64,000 nt of DNA. Source: Neptunitalea lumnitzerae. GTDB taxonomy: Bacteria > Bacteroidota > Bacteroidia > Flavobacteriales > Flavobacteriaceae. Positions 25,701-34,186 of the stretch are shown here, one piece after another. How positions within the stretch are numbered: position 1 is the first letter of the stretch; the number at the start of each line of letters is the position of its first letter. Under the pieces are notes generated by a model, which saw only the letters and a list, made by a program, of their open reading frames with translations, ran no database searches and was not told the DNA's origin. A program made the translations under genes and the position numbers. Location: contig NZ_BRVO01000005.1 of the NCBI RefSeq assembly GCF_027924185.1, positions 107,586 through 171,585 of the forward strand. The letters are read 5' to 3'.

Positions 25701-26927
25701 ATGCAAACATTTCTACAGAATTGGGGTGAAGCTGCTTATACAAGTGCTGGCTTTTTTTGGATGTCTGTGTGGGCATTCATGTTGGGTTATTTAATAAGTA
25801 GTTTTATTCAGGTATTTGTAACTGAGAAGCGCATGCAAAGTGCTATGGGACAAAAGGAATCTAAAGGAGTACTTTTGGGAAGCTTGTTTGGCTTTATAAG
25901 TAGCTCTTGTAGTTTTGCAGCATTAGCCTCAACAAAATCGTTATTTAAAAAGGGCGCTAGTTTTGTTTCTTCTATAGCGTTTTTACTAGCATCTACCAAT
26001 TTAGTAATTGAATTGGGAATCATCATTTCTATTTTCTTAGGATGGCAATTTGTAGTTGGGGAGTATGCCGGTGGAGTTTTATTAATTCTAATTTCTTGGT
26101 TGCTTATTAAAATTATTAAACCTAAAAAACTAATAGAAGAAGCACGTAAGAATTTAGGAGAAGTAGATGAGGATAATAACAATAGTAAGACCTCTTTTTC
26201 TGAAAAAGTCCAATCTGAAGAAAACTGGGCTAAAGTGGCAAAGCAGTTTGGTATGGAATGGAAAATGGTTTGGAAAGATGTTACTGTAGGTTTTACAATT
26301 GCAGGAATTGTAGCTGCTTTTGTACCTGATTCATTTTTTCAAACCCTATTTATAAATACTGGAGGAGAAAATACAGATTATGGTTTCTTTACCATTTTAG
26401 AGCATATTGTTATTGGTCCGGTAGTGGCTTTTATTACGTTTATAGGGTCTATGGGTAATATACCTTTGGCTGCCTTACTCTTTGGTAAGGGGGTAAGTTT
26501 TGCAGGTGTTATAGCGTTTATATTTAGCGATTTGGTAGTGTTTCCGGTACTGAGAATCAACGCTAAGTATTATGGGTGGAAAATGGCTTTATTTATTATG
26601 TTATTATTGTTTGTATCTCTTATTGGTGCTTCGTTGGTACTTTATTACGGTTTTGAAGCCTTTCAATTATTACCAGACCCATCACAAGTGACAATAAGTA
26701 GTCAAGAGTTTTTTAAAGTAAACTATACCTTATTCTTAAATATAGGCTTTATACTACTGTCTGGATATTTATTTTACTTGGCTCATGTGAAGTATAAAGA
26801 CATGATGTATATGAAAGAGATGGCTCCTAAAAGTAAAGTTTTAGAGCAGGTTTTAAGGTATGCTGCAATAGTTTGTTATGTTTGGTTAATTGGAGGGCTT
26901 GTTGTTAAAGTATTTATAAACTCTTAA
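25701..26927 (+). CDS. DUF318/YraQ-family permease
   Basis: 408-residue membrane protein with about ten helices in two halves. It carries the family's SSSCSFAALAST motif (about residues 68-79) in helix 2 and a second-half FIGSMGNIPLAALLFGKG motif, with a soluble acidic linker between the halves (about 145-175). Members of this permease family are linked to metal or metalloid export, but the substrate here is unknown. It is followed by two thioredoxin-fold genes and a rhodanese gene on the same strand, which suggests thiol or soft-metal chemistry. Confidence 0.8.
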   Translation: MQTFLQNWGEAAYTSAGFFWMSVWAFMLGYLISSFIQVFVTEKRMQSAMGQKESKGVLLGSLFGFISSSCSFAALASTKSLFKKGASFVSSIAFLLASTNLVIELGIIISIFLGWQFVVGEYAGGVLLILISWLLIKIIKPKKLIEEARKNLGEVDEDNNNSKTSFSEKVQSEENWAKVAKQFGMEWKMVWKDVTVGFTIAGIVAAFVPDSFFQTLFINTGGENTDYGFFTILEHIVIGPVVAFITFIGSMGNIPLAALLFGKGVSFAGVIAFIFSDLVVFPVLRINAKYYGWKMALFIMLLLFVSLIGASLVLYYGFEAFQLLPDPSQVTISSQEFFKVNYTLFLNIGFILLSGYLFYLAHVKYKDMMYMKEMAPKSKVLEQVLRYAAIVCYVWLIGGLVVKVFINS

Positions 26928-27064
26928 TAATCTAGGTTTCACCTTGTTTAAAATATTTAATTTTAACACTTATAGATAAAATAAGCTGGAAAATGTAAGT
27001 GATATTACTTTGGATTTTAGATGGGTAAATGCTTCTTATTCTAGTTTTTGTGTAAAATTATATA

Positions 27065-27655
27065 ATGATAAAAAAAATACGTTCTATCACTTTTTTAATG
27101 CTACTAACACTAGGCGCATTTTCGTGTGATTCTAAACCAGAGCATAAAGAGAAGGATAATAAAACGGCTTCTGAAATAACAGAAACGAAACCAGAGGAAT
27201 CTACAGACTTACCTAAGTTAATCAATAGTGGTGATAAGGAAATTAGAGTCATGAACTTCTCTGAACTTCAAAAAGAAGTACTAAGTGTGAATGACGATAA
27301 AACTTATGTAATAAACTTTTGGGCAACTTGGTGTGGTCCTTGCGTTAAAGAATTGCCACATTTTGAAGAGTTAAACGCTAAGTATGCTGTAGATAATGTA
27401 GAAGTTATATTGGTAAGTTTAGATTTTCCTAATAAGGTAGAAACCCAATTACTACCCTTTTTAGCTAAAAAGGATATTCAAAGTAAAGTGGTGTTTTTAA
27501 ATGATACGCATATGAATGAGTGGATTCCAAAAGTATCAAAAGATTGGTCAGGGGCAATTCCTGCCACCCTTATTTATAATAAGGATAAACGAGCCTTTTA
27601 TGAACAATCATTTACCTTTTTAGAATTAGAAGAAACCGTAAAGAATTATTTTTAA
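27065..27655 (+). CDS. TlpA-like thioredoxin-fold lipoprotein
   Basis: 196 residues. Lipoprotein signal (LLTLGAFSC, Cys21), a hydrophilic linker, then a thioredoxin fold with active site WCGPC (Cys90, Cys93) in FWATWCGPCVKELPHF. Such proteins reduce disulfides of periplasmic or envelope partners, for example cytochrome c maturation factors. Followed after 3 bases by a second thioredoxin-fold gene. Confidence 0.9.
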   Translation: MIKKIRSITFLMLLTLGAFSCDSKPEHKEKDNKTASEITETKPEESTDLPKLINSGDKEIRVMNFSELQKEVLSVNDDKTYVINFWATWCGPCVKELPHFEELNAKYAVDNVEVILVSLDFPNKVETQLLPFLAKKDIQSKVVFLNDTHMNEWIPKVSKDWSGAIPATLIYNKDKRAFYEQSFTFLELEETVKNYF

Positions 27656-27658
27656 GAT

Positions 27659-28285
27659 ATGAAAACATTTAAAATATTAGCAGGACTTTCCTTAGCCATT
27701 CTGATAATGGCTTTTGTGCCAAAGTCAATTAAAGAAATTGGCAAGTCGAACGGATACCAAATAGGAGATGTAGTAACTACTTTTAAACTTAAAAATGTAG
27801 ATGGTAAAATGGTTTCTTTAGATGATTATGCATCTAAGAAAGGTGTGATAGTAGTTTTTACTTGCAATAGCTGCCCTTTTGCTAAAGCATACGAAAGTAG
27901 AATAATGGATTTAGATAAAAAGTATGCTGCTAAAGGGGTGCCGGTATTGGCTATTAACCCAAACAATCCGAAAGTAAAACCAGAAGATAGTTTTGAAAAC
28001 ATGCAAGAACGTGCCAAGACTATGAATTATACATTTCCTTATTTATTAGATGAGAAACAAACCGTATATCCTCAGTTTGGCGCTACCAAAACGCCGCATG
28101 TGTTTTTATTACAGAATACAAAAGAAGGAAGTGTGGTAAAATATATAGGAGCAATAGATGATAATGCGTTTGATGCAACCCAAGTAGAAACTAAGTTTTT
28201 AGAAAATGCAGTAGATGCAATGTTAAGTGGAAAAGCAATTACTACCGAAACTACAAAAGCGATAGGATGTACTATTAAAGTGTAA
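27659..28285 (+). CDS. Exported thioredoxin-family (AhpC/TSA-like) protein
   Basis: 208 residues with an N-terminal hydrophobic export signal (LAGLSLAILIMAFV), then a peroxiredoxin/thioredoxin-like fold with active site CNSCPFAKAYE (Cys69, Cys72) and ATKTPHVFLL supplying the cis-proline. Probably a periplasmic thiol oxidoreductase cotranscribed with the TlpA-like lipoprotein. Exact partner unknown. Confidence 0.87.
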   Translation: MKTFKILAGLSLAILIMAFVPKSIKEIGKSNGYQIGDVVTTFKLKNVDGKMVSLDDYASKKGVIVVFTCNSCPFAKAYESRIMDLDKKYAAKGVPVLAINPNNPKVKPEDSFENMQERAKTMNYTFPYLLDEKQTVYPQFGATKTPHVFLLQNTKEGSVVKYIGAIDDNAFDATQVETKFLENAVDAMLSGKAITTETTKAIGCTIKV

Positions 28286-28291
28286 CAACTA

Positions 28292-28322
28292 TTGATATTT
28301 AAGTAAGAGAATAGTATTTTTG
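28292..28322 (+). promoter_or_regulatory. Promoter of the rhodanese gene
   Basis: TTG (28292-28294), 20 bases, TATTTTTG (28315-28322). The TTG at 28320, an in-frame candidate start, is the tail of this -7 element; transcription starts after it, which fixes the ATG at 28338. Confidence 0.75.
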
Positions 28323-28337
28323 ATTAAAACAAAAATT

Positions 28338-28643
28338 ATGAATTTATCACAAGAAGAGTGGGCAGAGCAATTTAAAAATGATGATAATGCCTTTTTATTA
28401 GATGTTAGAACTCCTGAAGAGTTTGAAGATACACATATACCTGGGGCTACCAACATAGATATATATAAAGGACAAGGATTTATTTATGAAGTTGATGAAT
28501 TAGATAAATCTAAGAACTTTTATGTGTATTGCCGTTCTGGAGCACGAAGCGCAAAGGCTTGCCAAATATTAGAAGAAATGGGTATTGAGAATACGTATAA
28601 TCTTTTAGGAGGTATCATGGAGTGGGAAGGCGAAACTGAATAA
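28338..28643 (+). CDS. Single-domain rhodanese-like protein
   Basis: 101 residues, cytoplasmic. LLDVRTPEEFEDTHIPGATNID and the active-site loop YCRSGARSAKA with Cys65 are typical of single-domain rhodaneses that carry a persulfide. The loop length (CRSGAR) is that of sulfurtransferases, not phosphatases. It follows the two thioredoxin-fold genes but has its own promoter and terminator. Confidence 0.92.
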   Translation: MNLSQEEWAEQFKNDDNAFLLDVRTPEEFEDTHIPGATNIDIYKGQGFIYEVDELDKSKNFYVYCRSGARSAKACQILEEMGIENTYNLLGGIMEWEGETE

Positions 28644-28665
28644 GGAAAACCACATAGAATAGAAT

Positions 28666-28697
28666 AAAAAAATCCCGTATTTACACGGGATTTTTTT
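28666..28697 (+). terminator. Rho-independent terminator
   Basis: Stem ATCCCGT / ACGGGAT (28672-28678 with 28685-28691) extended by A/T runs and followed by TTTTTT. Symmetric A and T runs allow use in both directions. It ends the rhodanese transcript. Confidence 0.85.
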
Positions 28698-28709
28698 ATT
28701 GTGGTATCT

Positions 28710-29978
28710 ATGAAAGAAGATTTTCTACATTTTCTCTGGAAGTTTAAGAAACTTGATTTTACGCAGTTAAAAACAACTGAGGGATGCAATCTTTATATTG
28801 AACGTTTTGGAACTTACAATACCTTGTCGGGTCCAGATTTTTCTAATGCTATAGTAATTATAGATAGGCAGTATTGGGCTGGTACTGTAGAAATGCATTT
28901 AAAGTCTTCAGACTGGTTTGCGCATGGACACGAGAAAGACCCTGCTTATAACAATGTAATACTTCATGTGGTATGGGAGCATGATGTAGAAGTATTTAAT
29001 AGTAACAACCAAACCTTACCCGTATTAGAATTAAAGCACTACACCAGTTTAGGTATACTTAACGATTATCAAAAGTTACTTTACCATAAATATCATTTTA
29101 TCAACTGTGAGAAACAGTTACAACATACAAACGATTTTGTGCGCTCATCATGGTTAGAACGTTTGTACTTTGAAAGATTGGAAGAAAAGTCAAAATTAGT
29201 AAAGCAGCTACTTAAAGAAACAGATAACAATTGGGAGGCCGTTCTATTTCAAATGTTAATGAAAAGTTTCGGAGGTAATATAAACGGAGCATCGTTTTTG
29301 TCTATAGCACAGAGTGTAAACTTCTCCCATGTACAAAAGTTGTTTCAGAACCCAGTACAGTTAGAAAGTGTATTTATGGGACAGGCAGGGTTGTTGTCGT
29401 CTGAAATTCCATCTGCTTATGAGAAGCTTCTTAGGAAAGAGTATGCCTATGTAAAGCATAAATTTGGTTTAAGTAATACAGGAGTTTTACCTCCTCAGTT
29501 TTTTAAATTAAGACCTTATAATTTTCCAACACTCAGACTATCTCAATTAGCACAATTGTATCATCAGCATCAGCAGTTATTTTCTTTGGTGATGAGTTTA
29601 GATAAAATCTCAGATTATCATAAAGTGCTAGAAGTGCCAACTTCTGAGTTCTGGGAAGACCATTATACGTTTCAAAAACAGTCGAAAAGAGTAAAGAAAA
29701 AACTTTCTTCAAATTTTATTCAGTTATTAATAATAAATACGCTTATACCTTTACGGTTTAGTTTTATGAAGTATAAAGGAGAGGAGGATATGGAAAAATT
29801 GATGAATTTAATGATGGCACTACCAGCAGAGAAAAATGCGGTAGTTGCTGGATTTAAGTCTTATAAATTAAATGTTCAAAATGCTTTAGAATCGCAATCC
29901 CTAGTTCAGTTATATCATCAGTATTGTAAAGCCCATAAGTGTTTACAATGTTCTTTAGGGGTGAATATTTTAAAATAA
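28710..29978 (+). CDS. DUF2851 family protein
   Basis: 422 residues, cytoplasmic, starting MKEDFLHFLWKFKKLDF. This opening, FGTYNTLSGPDFSNAIV and WAGTVEMHLKSSDWFAHGH mark the DUF2851 family, widespread in Bacteroidota and of unknown function; the GPDF and EMHLKSSDW motifs look like nuclease-type acidic clusters, but that is speculation. A GTG nine bases upstream is less likely than the ATG because family members start at MKE. The C-terminal CKAHKCLQCSLG Cys cluster could bind metal. Confidence 0.88.
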   Translation: MKEDFLHFLWKFKKLDFTQLKTTEGCNLYIERFGTYNTLSGPDFSNAIVIIDRQYWAGTVEMHLKSSDWFAHGHEKDPAYNNVILHVVWEHDVEVFNSNNQTLPVLELKHYTSLGILNDYQKLLYHKYHFINCEKQLQHTNDFVRSSWLERLYFERLEEKSKLVKQLLKETDNNWEAVLFQMLMKSFGGNINGASFLSIAQSVNFSHVQKLFQNPVQLESVFMGQAGLLSSEIPSAYEKLLRKEYAYVKHKFGLSNTGVLPPQFFKLRPYNFPTLRLSQLAQLYHQHQQLFSLVMSLDKISDYHKVLEVPTSEFWEDHYTFQKQSKRVKKKLSSNFIQLLIINTLIPLRFSFMKYKGEEDMEKLMNLMMALPAEKNAVVAGFKSYKLNVQNALESQSLVQLYHQYCKAHKCLQCSLGVNILK

Positions 29979-30007
29979 AATTTGAATTTATTAGTATCTT
30001 TACCCGT

Positions 30008-30235
30008 ATGAAATGGTTTGATAATATTAAGTACTTTTTTGAGAGAAACGGTTTTGAGGTTTCCACTAGGTTTGCAGAGCGACTTGGAATGAAGGCTAAA
30101 AATGTACGTTTGTTTTTTATCTATCTAACGTTTGCCACTTTTGGAATTTGGTTTGCGGTGTATTTAACCTTGGCTTTTTTATTAAAGTTAAAAGATCTTA
30201 TTTATACAAAACGTACTTCTGTATTTGATTTGTAA
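30008..30235 (+). CDS. PspC-domain membrane protein
   Basis: 75 residues. N-terminal half FERNGFEVSTRFAERLGMKAKNVR leads to a membrane segment (FFIYLTFATFGIWFAVYLTLAFLL). This is a minimal PspC domain, as in phage-shock and envelope-stress membrane proteins. The ATG at 30008 is chosen over the ATG at 29939, which lies inside the preceding gene. It ends 3 bases before the K+ channel gene and is probably cotranscribed. Confidence 0.8.
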   Translation: MKWFDNIKYFFERNGFEVSTRFAERLGMKAKNVRLFFIYLTFATFGIWFAVYLTLAFLLKLKDLIYTKRTSVFDL

Positions 30236-30238
30236 TAT

Positions 30239-31267
30239 ATGTTTAAACTTTTTAGAGCCAGACTTTATATTGCAATCTCCCTATTTCTGACAATGATAGT
30301 TAGTGGGGTAGTGGGGTATCGTGTTATTGCCGGATACTCATGGGTAGAGGCAACTTGGATGACTATAATTACGGCATCTACCGTTGGGTATAGTGAAATA
30401 CGACCTACCGATGAACCTACCAAAATATTTACCGTTGTTTTTATTGTTTGTAGCCTTTTTGTTATCGCTTTTGCAGTTTCTGTAGTTACTGAATATTTAC
30501 TGGCACGTAGTACGATCTATAATGTTAAACATCGACGCATGAAAAAGAAAATTGACTCTTTAAAAAATCACGTTATAATTTGTGGATATGGACGAAATGG
30601 GAAGCAAGCTGCTGAAAAATTAAAAGCTTATAAGCGTCCGTTTGTTATTGTAGAAAAGAACGAAGAGATATCTAACCAAATACCAGACGATGTATTGTAT
30701 ATTTTGGGTAACGCCAATGAAGATGAGCTGCTAAAAAGTGCAGGAGTAGAAAGAGCGGCTTGTTTAATCTGTGCTTTGCCCGATGATGCCTCCAATTTGT
30801 TTGTGGTACTATCGGCTAGGCAATTGAATAAAAACATGACCATAGTCAGCAGGGCATCAGATGAAAATTCTTTGCGTAAATTAAAGTTAGCAGGAGCAGA
30901 TAAAACCGTGATGCCAGATAAAATAGGAGGAGACCACATGGCAGCAATGGTAGTTTTGCCAGATTTGGTTCATTTTATGGATCAGTTAGCTTTTGATGGT
31001 AAATCAAATATTAATTTAGAGGAAATTTCTATTGATGAAATTTCAAAAGGGCAAGAAGCTAGTTCTATACTAGATTTAGATATTCGTAAAAAAACAGGGT
31101 GTAATGTGATAGGTTATAAAAAACCGAATGGAGAATATATAGTAAATCCTGAGAGTACGCAACTACTTGAAGCTCATTCTAAACTTATAGTTTTAGGTAG
31201 ACCAGAACAAATAGTGAAATTAAATGAACTGTTCAGGATTAATTCCAACGAATTTTATCACAATTAA
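30239..31267 (+). CDS. Two-TM potassium channel with RCK (TrkA-N/C) domains
   Basis: 342 residues: two membrane helices (about 9-27 and 66-90) flanking a pore loop TASTVGYSEI, then a Rossmann RCK domain (VIICGYGRNGKQAAEKL, about 112-230) and a TrkA-C domain to the end. It forms a tetrameric K+-selective pore gated by cytosolic ligand. The filter is TVGYS rather than the usual TVGYG, a variation at the fifth position seen in some bacterial channels. Located after pspC with 3 bases between them. Confidence 0.9.
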   Translation: MFKLFRARLYIAISLFLTMIVSGVVGYRVIAGYSWVEATWMTIITASTVGYSEIRPTDEPTKIFTVVFIVCSLFVIAFAVSVVTEYLLARSTIYNVKHRRMKKKIDSLKNHVIICGYGRNGKQAAEKLKAYKRPFVIVEKNEEISNQIPDDVLYILGNANEDELLKSAGVERAACLICALPDDASNLFVVLSARQLNKNMTIVSRASDENSLRKLKLAGADKTVMPDKIGGDHMAAMVVLPDLVHFMDQLAFDGKSNINLEEISIDEISKGQEASSILDLDIRKKTGCNVIGYKKPNGEYIVNPESTQLLEAHSKLIVLGRPEQIVKLNELFRINSNEFYHN

Positions 31268-31358
31268 GACGTTTAACTTGATTATTGGTTAAATTTTTAA
31301 GAAATTGCCACCATCTTTTAAGTAAATTTAACTAAAAAATATAATAGAGACTGATTTT

Positions 31359-33221
31359 ATGAAGAAAAAACTTCTAACCTTTCTACTAGCAATACTTCCA
31401 ATTTTAAACTTTGCTCAGGAAAGCTCAACAGAGAATGAATTGAGTACCTCAGAAAAAATAGACGCCACTTTTAAGAGTTATACAGGTTGGTTTGTTGAAG
31501 GTATTTTTTCAGAAATTAAATTTGGTTCTGTCGATGCCAAAGTTACTTTAGATTTAACTAACGAAACACCAGATAACTACTCTAGAGAAATAGTAGGTGA
31601 TACCTTATTTGTAAGTAATATTTTAATGCCTAGTGCAAAAATAGCAGAGGAAGTAGAAACAACAGCTCAAAACGTTACCGTTAAAGAGGGTGCTGTTTTA
31701 GCAATACCTACTGCTGCCTTGGCACAAACAAGTGAAGTAACGGTAGACGCTTGGTCTCCGTATGCTAAAATTCCTTGGGTGTTAATTGTATTGATTGGTG
31801 GAGCATTGTTCTTTACAATTTACTTTAAGTTTATCAATTTTACTGGGTTTGCAACCTCTATTAGAGTTGTACAAGGTAAATATGAAGATATAGAAAAGCA
31901 TGGTGTAGATACCTTATATGGTGAAGATACTACACAAGATGAAGCTTTAGAGGCAATTGAAGAAGATGGAGCAGATGGAGAAGTTTCTCACTTCCAAGCA
32001 TTAACTGCTGCATTGTCTGCTACAGTTGGTTTAGGTAATATTGCAGGGGTTGCTGTAGCATTGTCTATAGGTGGTCCTGGGGCTACCTTTTGGATGATTG
32101 TTGCCGGATTATTAGGGATGGCTTCTAAGTTTGCCGAGTGTACTTTAGGAGTTAAATATAGAGATGTAGGACCTGATGGTACTGTATACGGAGGACCAAT
32201 GTACTACTTAACTAAAGGATTAAAAGAAAAAGGAGCTGGAGGTTTTGGTAAAGTATTGGCAATTATATTCGCAATCTTTGTTGTAGGAGGTTCGTTTGGT
32301 GGTGGTAACATGTTCCAAGCAAATCAGGCAGCTGCTCAGTTTGTGAAATTATTAGGTACTGAAAATGAAAATGCCGGAATGTATTTTGGTATGGTAATGG
32401 CAGTTATTGTTGCTGTGGTTATTATTGGAGGTATTAAAAGAATTGCTTCAGTAACCGAAAAAATTGTGCCATTTATGGCTGGTATCTATGTAGTGGCATC
32501 TTTAGTAATTTTAGGATTCCATTTCGATCAGATAGGTGATGCATTTGGACTGATATTTGAAGGAGCATTTTCAGGTTTAGGAATTGCAGGTGGACTTATA
32601 GGGGTAATGATTCAAGGTATTAGACGTGGTGCTTTCTCTAACGAGGCAGGTGTTGGTTCTGCTGCTATTGCGCACTCTGCTGTGCGTACCAAGTATGCAG
32701 CTAGTGAGGGTATTGTAGCTTTATTAGAGCCGTTTGTAGATACTGTAGTTATTTGTACAATGACAGCATTGGTTATTATCATTACTAATTTTGATGGTTC
32801 TGTAATGCAGTATGGTGTAGAGGTTAAAGAGGGTGTTGAGAAAACAGCTATAGCTTTTGATAGTGTAATTCCTCATTTCTCTATTGTGTTAACTATAGCG
32901 GTTATCTTGTTTGCTTTCTCTACCATGATTTCTTGGTCTTACTATGGTATGCAAGGATGGAAGTTCTTATTTGGTAAAGGAAAAATAACAGATTTAATCT
33001 ATAAGATTTTATTCTTGATGTTTGTTGTGGTAGGTGCTTCTATTAGTTTAGGTGCTGTAATTGACTTTTCAGATGCTATGATTTTTGCTATGGTTGTGCC
33101 TAATATTATAGGGGTAGTGTTATTATCTCCTGTAGTAAGAAAAGAGCTTAACAGATATTTAAACGCTATACATAAAAAGCATGAAGCATTAGAAGAAGGT
33201 GCTGATGATTTAGCAAAATAA
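31359..33221 (+). CDS. AGCS-family sodium:amino acid symporter with long N-terminal extension
   Basis: 620 residues; typical AGCS transporters are about 450-500. Core motifs: ALSATVGLGNIAGVAVALS (the family's helix signature, near 220), GGPGATFW, and RRGAFSNEAGVGSA near 424. Residues 1-20 look like a cleavable signal peptide; residues 21-135 form an extra hydrophilic domain before the first clear membrane helix (WVLIVLIGGALFFTIYF), and an acidic loop (EDTTQDEALEAIEEDGADGE) follows near 190. Imports alanine, glycine or glutamine with Na+ in relatives. The extension appears genuine, being in frame and preceded by a sensible start. Confidence 0.9.
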   Translation: MKKKLLTFLLAILPILNFAQESSTENELSTSEKIDATFKSYTGWFVEGIFSEIKFGSVDAKVTLDLTNETPDNYSREIVGDTLFVSNILMPSAKIAEEVETTAQNVTVKEGAVLAIPTAALAQTSEVTVDAWSPYAKIPWVLIVLIGGALFFTIYFKFINFTGFATSIRVVQGKYEDIEKHGVDTLYGEDTTQDEALEAIEEDGADGEVSHFQALTAALSATVGLGNIAGVAVALSIGGPGATFWMIVAGLLGMASKFAECTLGVKYRDVGPDGTVYGGPMYYLTKGLKEKGAGGFGKVLAIIFAIFVVGGSFGGGNMFQANQAAAQFVKLLGTENENAGMYFGMVMAVIVAVVIIGGIKRIASVTEKIVPFMAGIYVVASLVILGFHFDQIGDAFGLIFEGAFSGLGIAGGLIGVMIQGIRRGAFSNEAGVGSAAIAHSAVRTKYAASEGIVALLEPFVDTVVICTMTALVIIITNFDGSVMQYGVEVKEGVEKTAIAFDSVIPHFSIVLTIAVILFAFSTMISWSYYGMQGWKFLFGKGKITDLIYKILFLMFVVVGASISLGAVIDFSDAMIFAMVVPNIIGVVLLSPVVRKELNRYLNAIHKKHEALEEGADDLAK

Positions 33222-33235
33222 TAATAAGATATATA

Positions 33236-34114
33236 ATGAGTACAAAATCCCATTTCCAATTTCAGAAGAAAGAGCGAAATGGGATTTTGCTTTTAGTGCT
33301 ACTTATAGTGGTTATACAAGCCATTTATTTTGTAGTTAAATTTACAGGTGTTTCCAATGCTTATAATGAAGAAGCTTCTTTAGAAGTTAATGGTTTTATA
33401 GATAGTCTTATTCTTAAAGAGCAGCAAAAGAAATATACCATTCAACCATTTAACCCAAATTATATAACCGATGCAAAAGGATATACCTTGGGTATGTCAG
33501 TAGAAGAAATTGATAGGTTACTCTCTTTTAGAGAAAGTAATAGCTTTGTTAACTCGGCAAAGGAGTTTCAAGAGGTTACACAGGTTTCTAATAAATGGTT
33601 AGATAGCATATCTCCCTATTTTAAATTTCCGGAATGGACACAAAAGAAATCAGCTTTAAGTACTAAAGAAACAAATACCATAGTATTAGATTTTTCAGAG
33701 TCAAATGAAAAGAAGATGGATATTAACCAGGCTTCGGAGGAAGATTTAATAGCGGTTAAAGGAATAGGAAAAGTGCTTGCTGAGCGTATTATAACGTATA
33801 GAGTAAAGTTGCATGGTTTTTCTTTAGATGATCAACTATACGAAGTTTGGGGTATTGATGAACCTACAATAAGCAAGGTGTTAGAAACCTTTACAGTTAT
33901 TTCTAGTCCTGCTATTGAAAAGGTAAATTTGAATACGATTTCTCTAAAAAGACTAACAGAAAATCCGTATTTGACTTACAAAACTGCTAAATCTATTTTA
34001 AAATTTAGGAGTAGTCACGGAAATATTACTACATTTGAAGAACTGCTGAACGCTCAAATAATAACAGAGAAACAATTTAGCAGGCTTCCCCTTTATTTCT
34101 ATTTAACTAACTAA
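33236..34114 (+). CDS. Helix-hairpin-helix (ComEA-like) membrane-anchored protein
   Basis: 292 residues: one N-terminal membrane helix (about 16-35) and three helix-hairpin-helix segments (about 80-125, 160-215 and 220-285). The clearest is MDINQASEEDLIAVKGIGKVLAERI. HhH domains bind DNA non-specifically; ComEA relatives bind incoming DNA in the periplasm. A role in DNA uptake is possible, but flavobacterial versions are uncharacterised. Starts 15 bases after the AGCS gene. Confidence 0.82.
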   Translation: MSTKSHFQFQKKERNGILLLVLLIVVIQAIYFVVKFTGVSNAYNEEASLEVNGFIDSLILKEQQKKYTIQPFNPNYITDAKGYTLGMSVEEIDRLLSFRESNSFVNSAKEFQEVTQVSNKWLDSISPYFKFPEWTQKKSALSTKETNTIVLDFSESNEKKMDINQASEEDLIAVKGIGKVLAERIITYRVKLHGFSLDDQLYEVWGIDEPTISKVLETFTVISSPAIEKVNLNTISLKRLTENPYLTYKTAKSILKFRSSHGNITTFEELLNAQIITEKQFSRLPLYFYLTN

Positions 34115-34186
34115 TAACCACTACTGCTTTGAAAAATACAAATAGTTTGTACTGTTTATATTTTTGTCTAAAGTAAACATTGATAT

